Shown here: positions 60,501-64,000 of the stretch, piece after piece
How the letters are laid out: each line of letters opens with the position of its first letter
How positions within the stretch are numbered: position 1 is the first letter of the stretch
Assembly (NCBI RefSeq): GCF_028389875.1
Contig: NC_084663.1
Location: forward strand, 160,175,801-160,239,800
DNA from: Rhea pennata
Taxonomy: Eukaryota > Chordata > Aves > Rheiformes > Rheidae
Direction of reading: 5' to 3'
DNA length: 64,000 nt
Made by a program: the position numbers and the translations under genes
Notes under the pieces: model-generated
What the model was told of the DNA's origin: nothing
What the model saw: the letters and a program-made list of their open reading frames with translations, nothing else
Databases searched by the model: none

Positions 60501-62036
60501 ACCTGCTTTTACGGAGCTGCCTTCTGCACAAAAAGCTGTAGACAACAACCACCAAGGTAGTTATAAGCCAGTGACCCTTGCTTCCGGTTACTGTGACTCA
60601 TGCTTTAATGTTCCTAAGCCCCGAGAGCAATCTTTCCTTGCAAACACAAGACAGCAAACACTTTCTATGGATTCTTGAGAGATTCCTTTCCGCCAAGGTT
60701 ATTTCCATAGCTCTCTGGTGCTGATGTCCCTTTAAGCTTATTCTGTGGTTCTGGAGCAGGACATATTCTGAAGCTCAGAAAGAAATCCCTTGCAGGCTAG
60801 GTAACCATTTCAATCAAACCTGACAAATGATTCAAAAATTATTGTTTGAGTATTAAAAGTCCCATTGGCAGGGTGAAGACCTACAGCAAAATACTCTCAA
60901 AAAAGTCAAATCCGTAAGTTTCTCCCAGCAGTGGGACAACCTCGCAGTGGGTTAGGATAACAATCGTCCTGCGTTATCCAAGAGGAAAAACCATTAGTAG
61001 TTTCAACAGTTGCTCAGGAAGCAGAGAAGACCAGAACATCCACAGAATCTTTTGCTTTTTTATTTCCTCCCTCAAGGTCATCAGTGCAGAGGATACACTA
61101 GAAAGGGAGGTGGGGAGAAATGGACTGTGGGGGCATTTCTCAGTCAGTACCCAACTCCATGGGAACCATCATCAGCTGGTGTAAGCTACAACAGTCATTG
61201 GGCTGCTTTCACTTGGACTAGCACAGACTATTAATTTATTTGTAGCTTTTCTTCTTCCCAAATTCCTTTCATATACCAGCTAACCATGCATAGTGGGGAA
61301 GGAGATCTTCCTCAAACACTTTCCCACTTTCCATCTTCCTTTCCCACCTTCTTCCTTCTCATATGCTCCCAGCTCAGGAGAGAAAGCAGGCAACACAGGC
61401 ACAAGAGCAAGCCCCTCTTGCTGTGCAGCACAGCAGTCAGTCAATGAAGGAGGCTCCTGGACTGCTGCAGCAGGGACAAGCCAGCCCAAGCTCGCAATAC
61501 TCTGGCTCAGACAGAGCCACTTCTGTCTTTGAGAACAGTTTTGAATGTGATGCTCCCTCATGGCTTTGCTGCAATGATGGGGCTGAGCCAAATACTTCCA
61601 GCTGAATGCTGAAGACTGTGGCTCAGAGAGAGCATTTTCTACTCCCACAGCCAAATGCGAATGGCACTCCCAGCAGAGAGAGCCTGGAGAGCTGGGGTTG
61701 GACATTCCTGCATAAGGTTCAAACTGTTTCTTTCCTCTCGTCATCTGGAAATTTTCCCTCCAGTAATATATTGGAGTTGAGGGTTTTGTTAAAACAAACT
61801 ACTAAAACACAACATGGAAAACAGAACCAAAGCCAGCTGTCTTACCTTTCTTTTGACCTCTTCCTCATCATCTGTCCTGATGCATGATGGGTCATTCAGC
61901 AAAGGGCTGATCAAGGGAGATGACTGCTTGGCATCAGGGCTCAAGTTTGGAGATAAGGACATATTTGCCACTGATGGTCCTCCTTGAGAATTGATGGAAA
62001 GCTCTGACAGGTGAGGGCTGCCAGTCAGAGAACCTG
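29931..62036 (-). CDS. FARP1: FARP1 3' half: linker, DH, PH1, PH2 (partial gene)
   Basis: Rho-family guanine-nucleotide exchange factor with an N-terminal FERM domain (outside the window). Exons in transcript order: 62036-61846, 60472-60383, 58443-58310, 47431-47350, 45240-45003, 41709-41579, 38520-38452, 36639-36550, 36149-36067, 35703-35591, 35096-34933, 32381-32274, 31307-31156, 30012-29931. All are GT-AG with matching phases, giving 575 aa: Ser/Pro linker 1-64, DH ~65-280, PH1 ~292-400, linker ~401-466, PH2 ~467-562, tail to SHKESHAY. The DH signature [20 protein letters not shown] (helix contacting the GTPase and leading to PH1) is intact. FARP1, not FARP2, is chosen from the hinge text ([22 protein letters not shown]) and the STK24 neighbour. 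FARP1 acts at the plasma membrane of dendrites and synapses (family knowledge). An extra alternative exon lies at 33453-33589. Confidence 0.95.
31156..31307 (-). CDS. FARP1: FARP1 exon: PH2 middle
   Basis: 152 nt, phase 0 in, two bases (AG of Arg) out. Encodes [50 protein letters not shown]. Near-identical to the human segment as recalled. Confidence 0.95.
32274..32381 (-). CDS. FARP1: FARP1 exon: PH2 first strands
   Basis: 108 nt, phase 0 to 0. Encodes [20 protein letters not shown] then [16 protein letters not shown], the first half of the second PH domain. Donor gtaaca. Confidence 0.95.
33453..33589 (-). CDS. FARP1: Candidate alternative (mutually exclusive) FARP1 linker exon
   Basis: 137 nt (2 + 45 codons) with acceptor cctgtggtag after a C/T-rich stretch and donor GAG|gtaaca. 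Open throughout: [45 protein letters not shown]. Both splice phases equal those of the canonical exon at 34933-35096. The last 24 residues align without gaps to the canonical exon with 8 identities (V, C, W, R, S, S, D, E), including the CW-x-R block. Joining canonical to alternative in series shifts frame and meets a stop (TGA) after 16 codons, so only one of the two can be used per transcript. No transcript evidence is available here; a decayed, unused duplicate is the alternative reading, but 45 codons without a stop and intact splice sites argue against decay. Confidence 0.72.
34933..35096 (-). CDS. FARP1: FARP1 canonical PH1-PH2 linker exon
   Basis: 164 nt (2 + 54 codons), enters one base into a codon, leaves phase 0 (GAG|gtatct). 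Encodes [54 protein letters not shown]. Closely matches the human FARP1 linker as I recall it. Acidic and Ser-rich at first, then the [10 protein letters not shown] block that precedes PH2. This is the member of the exon pair expected in standard transcripts. Confidence 0.93.
35430..35475. repeat. A/TA/CA microsatellite
   Basis: A run, then ATATATATACACACACACAC-like sequence, in the intron between the canonical linker exon and the PH1 exon. Confidence 0.8.
35591..35703 (-). CDS. FARP1: FARP1 exon: PH1 C-terminal helix
   Basis: 113 nt. The first base completes Ser; it leaves one base, A, of the next codon. Encodes [20 protein letters not shown] (PH helix with the conserved Trp) then [17 protein letters not shown]. 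The A left over pairs with AG (canonical next exon) or AA (alternative next exon); both give Lys. Confidence 0.94.
36067..36149 (-). CDS. FARP1: FARP1 exon: PH1 IEESEEEWG... VAA
   Basis: 83 nt, phase 0 in, two bases out. Encodes [19 protein letters not shown] then HQSIIVAA and a split Ser. Acceptor tctctctcag, donor gtaagt. Confidence 0.93.
36550..36639 (-). CDS. FARP1: FARP1 exon: PH1 middle strands
   Basis: 90 nt, phase 0 to 0. Encodes [20 protein letters not shown] and [10 protein letters not shown]. Follows directly on MFFL to give the LFNDxLLYTS PH core. Confidence 0.94.
37878..38066. mobile_element. Possible short solo LTR of an avian endogenous retrovirus
   Basis: 189 bp, GC-richer than the flanks. 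Starts TGTCCTGGCTTTT, resembling the start of avian ERVL-type LTRs as I recall, and ends GTCCTGACA, so TGTC/GACA are inverted ends. An AATAAA lies near the 3' end (~38035). No coding part. I see no matching target-site duplication (AAGAC before, ATGTT after), which weakens the call. Confidence 0.35.
38452..38520 (-). CDS. FARP1: FARP1 exon: PH1 first strands
   Basis: 69 nt, phase 0 to 0. Encodes [23 protein letters not shown]: the GxLxKLS...RxFFLF opening of a pleckstrin-homology fold. Confidence 0.94.
41485..41576. repeat. Local tandem/inverted repeat of TTACAGACC units
   Basis: TTACAGACC begins at 41485, 41516, 41530 and 41547; the longer form with ATTACACTTCTG recurs at a 62-bp spacing. 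The array reaches the FARP1 donor at 41578. Confidence 0.8.
41579..41709 (-). CDS. FARP1: FARP1 exon: last DH helix and DH-PH1 link
   Basis: 131 nt, enters with two bases (Ala split), leaves phase 0. Encodes [43 protein letters not shown]. In FARP-type DH-PH-PH structures this terminal helix takes part in blocking the GTPase site (family knowledge). A small tandem repeat lies right after the donor. Confidence 0.94.
42545..42573. repeat. Poly(A) run (29)
   Basis: Uninterrupted A run within the FARP1 intron; no retrocopy recognised upstream of it. Confidence 0.9.
43019..44090 (-). mobile_element. CR1 LINE fragment, 5'-truncated, 3' tail present
   Basis: Minus orientation in the FARP1 intron between 41709 and 45003. 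The plus strand begins with ATAGAATCATAGAATCACAG, the complement of the CR1 octamer tail. Two RT pieces remain open: 43670-44083 ([29 protein letters not shown], palm box altered to [10 protein letters not shown]) and 43107-43673 ([46 protein letters not shown]). One frameshift near 43670 separates them. 5' truncation at ~44090 is typical of target-primed insertion. It is a different lineage from the two copies at 1-1485 and 7687-10595, whose lesions it lacks. Confidence 0.93.
44568..44660. repeat. Possible old amniote interspersed repeat
   Basis: The motif GCCATATTGGGTCAGACCAA followed by a diverged ...GATATTCTG resembles a widespread reptile/bird repeat. Family not assigned. Confidence 0.35.
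44918..44948. repeat. (TA)n microsatellite 55 nt from a FARP1 exon
   Basis: Interrupted TA dinucleotide repeat in the intron just after the donor at 45002. Confidence 0.85.
45003..45240 (-). CDS. FARP1: FARP1 exon: DH domain, CR3 ([13 protein letters not shown])
   Basis: 238 nt, the largest coding exon here; phase 0 in, one base out. Encodes [79 protein letters not shown]. The LxxxFLLRPLxRxxxY helix is the most conserved part of Dbl GEFs and forms much of the GTPase interface. Donor gtgaga. Confidence 0.95.
47350..47431 (-). CDS. FARP1: FARP1 exon: DH domain, EGRSN... QSMK
   Basis: 82 nt; its first base completes Trp. Encodes [20 protein letters not shown] then KNIQSMK. Contains the IGDVML core of DH conserved region 2. 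Acceptor gctgacag, donor gtagga. The intron upstream (to 58310) is the largest in view, 10.9 kb. Confidence 0.94.
47432..58309 (-). other. 10.9-kb FARP1 intron
   Basis: No exon is missing here (Trp split TG|G joins correctly). No recognised transposon or RNA gene. Slightly GC-richer with longer chance open frames at 49906-50731. Confidence 0.6.
58310..58443 (-). CDS. FARP1: FARP1 exon: DH domain, middle helices
   Basis: 134 nt, phase 0 in, two bases (TG of Trp) out. Encodes [38 protein letters not shown] and EQRLAL-W. Two possible acceptors exist on the minus strand, ttgtag before TGG and tttcag nine bases further; the first is chosen because VITS-WFQS matches the family. Confidence 0.94.
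58535..58565. repeat. Two-copy 15-bp tandem repeat (ACACATATACACCTA)
   Basis: Direct duplication about 90 nt from the acceptor of the FARP1 exon ending at 58443. Confidence 0.8.
60383..60472 (-). CDS. FARP1: FARP1 exon: start of DH domain
   Basis: 90 nt, phase 0 to 0. Encodes [20 protein letters not shown] then [10 protein letters not shown]. The AxEVxxTERTYLxDL pattern is conserved region 1 of Dbl-homology domains; the Glu of this block contacts the switch region of Rho GTPases. Confidence 0.95.
61846..62036 (-). CDS. FARP1: FARP1 exon: Ser/Pro-rich FERM-DH linker
   Basis: 191 nt, enters two bases into a codon, leaves phase 0 (AAG|gtaaga). Encodes [19 protein letters not shown], then [20 protein letters not shown] and [10 protein letters not shown]. 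Several SP sites (SPH, SPN, SPD, SPL) suggest a proline-directed phosphorylation zone. The acceptor is a TAGCAG tandem (see the NAGNAG entry), so the start may be 62036 or 62033. Confidence 0.92.
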
Positions 62037-62040
62037 CTAA
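62031..62040 (-). promoter_or_regulatory. FARP1: NAGNAG tandem splice acceptor
   Basis: The minus strand reads ttTAGCAGgttc. Using TAG starts the exon at 62036; using CAG starts it at 62033 and drops one codon without a frameshift. Confidence 0.6.
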
Positions 62041-64000
62041 AGAAATGATAAAAAAGAAATCTCAGTTAGGATAGGCTTTTTCCAGAAGGTACCAAAAAGT
62101 TACAAGCTTCAGTTGCAGCATGGGAAATTTCACTACAAGATACAGCCATCAGGGTCCTCAAACTAGTCCAAATGGACTTAAAATAAGAGGAGATCCATCT
62201 ACCTGCATTAACCAATGGACTGAAACATTCTTTCAGCTGATGAAACTGACTGGAAATAGTGTCTGTCTTAGGGATGAAACCATACATGACTATGCTGCCA
62301 AGATTTACTGCTAAACATCAAATTCATGCCAAAATTTTCAACATTGTAATTCATTCTAAGAAACAGAATGGTTTCCTCAGTTTTAAGAGAGGCTTACAGT
62401 ATAATAAATGCAATAATAAGGGAGCCACCCTAGGAGCGTTATTCTTTCTAGCAAAGTACAACTCCAAAGACCCAAATCAGCTGAAGTACTTCATAGGGAG
62501 CTACAGGATACATGTTAGAATACATGTATCTCGTGGAAGTCTAGAGGAAAAGAAACAGGACTTTCTATGGCAGTATTGCTCCTAAGTAACAACAGTCATA
62601 TCTAATATGAAGGGAAAAAACTACTATTTTCCCAATTTCTACACACAACAGAAGTATGCATATTATACCTTGTAGGTCTTTCCATGCTCCTCTGATTGTT
62701 TGGGATGGAAATGCTAGCATTACATTTACATAAGAAAAGCAATATTTTTAATGCAGAAAGCATGACAATTTTAGATTATCACAAATATAAAGTCCCATTT
62801 AATTTTAGATTTTTTTTTTAAAATAGACAATTAATTACACTTCCACTGGTTCATATACACTACATTAAATAATACTGAAATCAGCATTTTGTCTCTTGGG
62901 AGGCAGCCAGTCTACTGACTGCACAAAGGAAAGAGTTTGCCAAAAATGCCCAGTGCTTCCCAATTGTCCCCTCCTTCAAATCTATGAAAATCTAAGCCTG
63001 TTTTAAACTAGAAGCTGGATCTTTCATACAGAAAAACATTTACAGTCTGTTTATTTTTGGTATCATTCCTTAAAATGCAACAAAAAACATGACAAACTCT
63101 CAATTATCACAGCTAATAGGTTGTCTAGGACTAAATGTAAAAACCATACATCACCATATACTTAAGGTCAAATATATATTACTCTAATGTGTTTATATCC
63201 TTCCTAGACTGTATTAGTTAAGTGTTCCTGTAACTACAATACAACTGAGACACTCCAGTAAACAGAGGTACCAACAAATATAATTAAGCCAGTAGTAAAA
63301 CCTATTTATTTTCTAGAACAACTCAAATTTATTGCTAGAACATGAATGTTTTCCAGTTCCAAACCAGTTCATGTTTATGTGTCATTGCTTTGAAAAGAGA
63401 AAGAAAAAACAATACAGTTGTTAGTTTACGTAATCATGACAGTTAGGTAGCCTAGTATAAATCAAAGTCAAAGTAGTATTTGTCTTGAAGTTCTGTATTA
63501 CAGCTAGCAAGAAAGGATTTACCAACAGTTTCACACTAAATCAATGTTCAGTGAAATTTGAGAAAATGCCACAGCTTGTTACACAAATGTCAATTTTATT
63601 GACGCTAGCACACAACTGTATACAGTGTTTTCAAAAGAAAAGGAATTCATCATTGAGAAATAGTGAAACAGATTAATAGCAAGGTTGTAAGGTTAAAAGT
63701 ACTACACTCTGCATTACAAAAGACATAAGAAAAGTGGTATCAGCTCAAATGTGGAAACAAAGAAATTCTGGCACTATGTCTGTCATATGACAGCAAGTAA
63801 ATGATTTGCACCTCTGTGAGAAGTTCACAGGCATTATATTCTAGAAGTCAAACAGCACCTATCTGTGATAGATAGGTATAGATAAATTGACATATCTACC
63901 AACCTATTTACAAACCTAGATATAACTTTTGAGTACTGGATTTTTTATCAGTACAGCTTGAGTATTTCAAACTACAAAATATCAAATGGACAATGATTTA
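62037..64000 (-). other. FARP1 intron upstream of the linker exon (runs off window)
   Basis: AT-rich; no coding exon found up to the window end. Confidence 0.6.

Larger units (their letters stand above)
58444..61845 (-). other. FARP1 introns flanking the DH-start exon
   Basis: Introns 58444-60382 and 60473-61845. A 154-codon minus-strand open frame at 61280-61744 has no recognised domain. Confidence 0.55.

Noticed and set aside
1..64000. CRISPR array, operons, phage or tRNA/rRNA genes
   Set aside because: None seen; the spliced genes and CR1 elements show this is vertebrate nuclear DNA.

Overview
The window is vertebrate nuclear DNA, almost certainly from a bird. It is AT-rich and intron-dominated, has no operons, carries several CR1 LINE fragments with the typical avian 3' end (ATTCTATG-type direct repeats), and holds two multi-exon genes in convergent (tail-to-tail) order. 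I recognise the genes from their exon translations as STK24 (MST3, a GCK-III Ste20 kinase; plus strand) and FARP1 (FERM/RhoGEF/pleckstrin protein; minus strand). The same convergent pair lies on human chromosome 13q32. No species call is possible from sequence alone.

Layout. 1-1485: a CR1 fragment in plus orientation inside an STK24 intron, cut by the window edge. 1884-22456: the last nine coding exons of STK24 (339 aa, from the middle of the kinase N-lobe to the stop), interrupted by a long CR1 in minus orientation at 7687-~10595. 22457 to roughly 25.3-26.3 kb: STK24 3' UTR. About 26.3-28.4 kb: intergenic, rich in homopolymer runs. About 28.4-62.0 kb: the 3' half of FARP1 on the minus strand (14 canonical coding exons, 575 aa: Ser/Pro linker, DH, PH1, linker, PH2), with a third CR1 at 43019-~44090. 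62.0-64.0 kb: the next FARP1 intron. Neither promoter nor first exon is inside the window.

The most interesting observation is in FARP1. Besides the canonical exon for the PH1-PH2 linker (34933-35096) there is a second exon-like unit 1.3 kb downstream (33453-33589). It has good splice sites, the same phases at both ends, a full open frame, and a C-terminal part that is a diverged copy of the canonical one (VCWxR...S.S...D.....E). Using both exons in series shifts the frame, so they look like a mutually exclusive pair that would swap the linker feeding into PH2, a region tied to DH-PH-PH autoinhibition in this family.

Two other points stand out. The CR1 copies at the window start and at 7.7-10.6 kb form a ~1.3 kb inverted repeat around three STK24 exons and share the same disabling mutations. 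STK24 also has a 114-nt intron that stays in frame if retained and would split the catalytic loop.

Functionally the genes are unrelated neighbours. STK24 is a STRIPAK/CCM3-associated Ser/Thr kinase acting on Golgi, cytoskeleton and apoptosis. FARP1 is a membrane-linked Rho-family GEF acting in dendrites and synapses.
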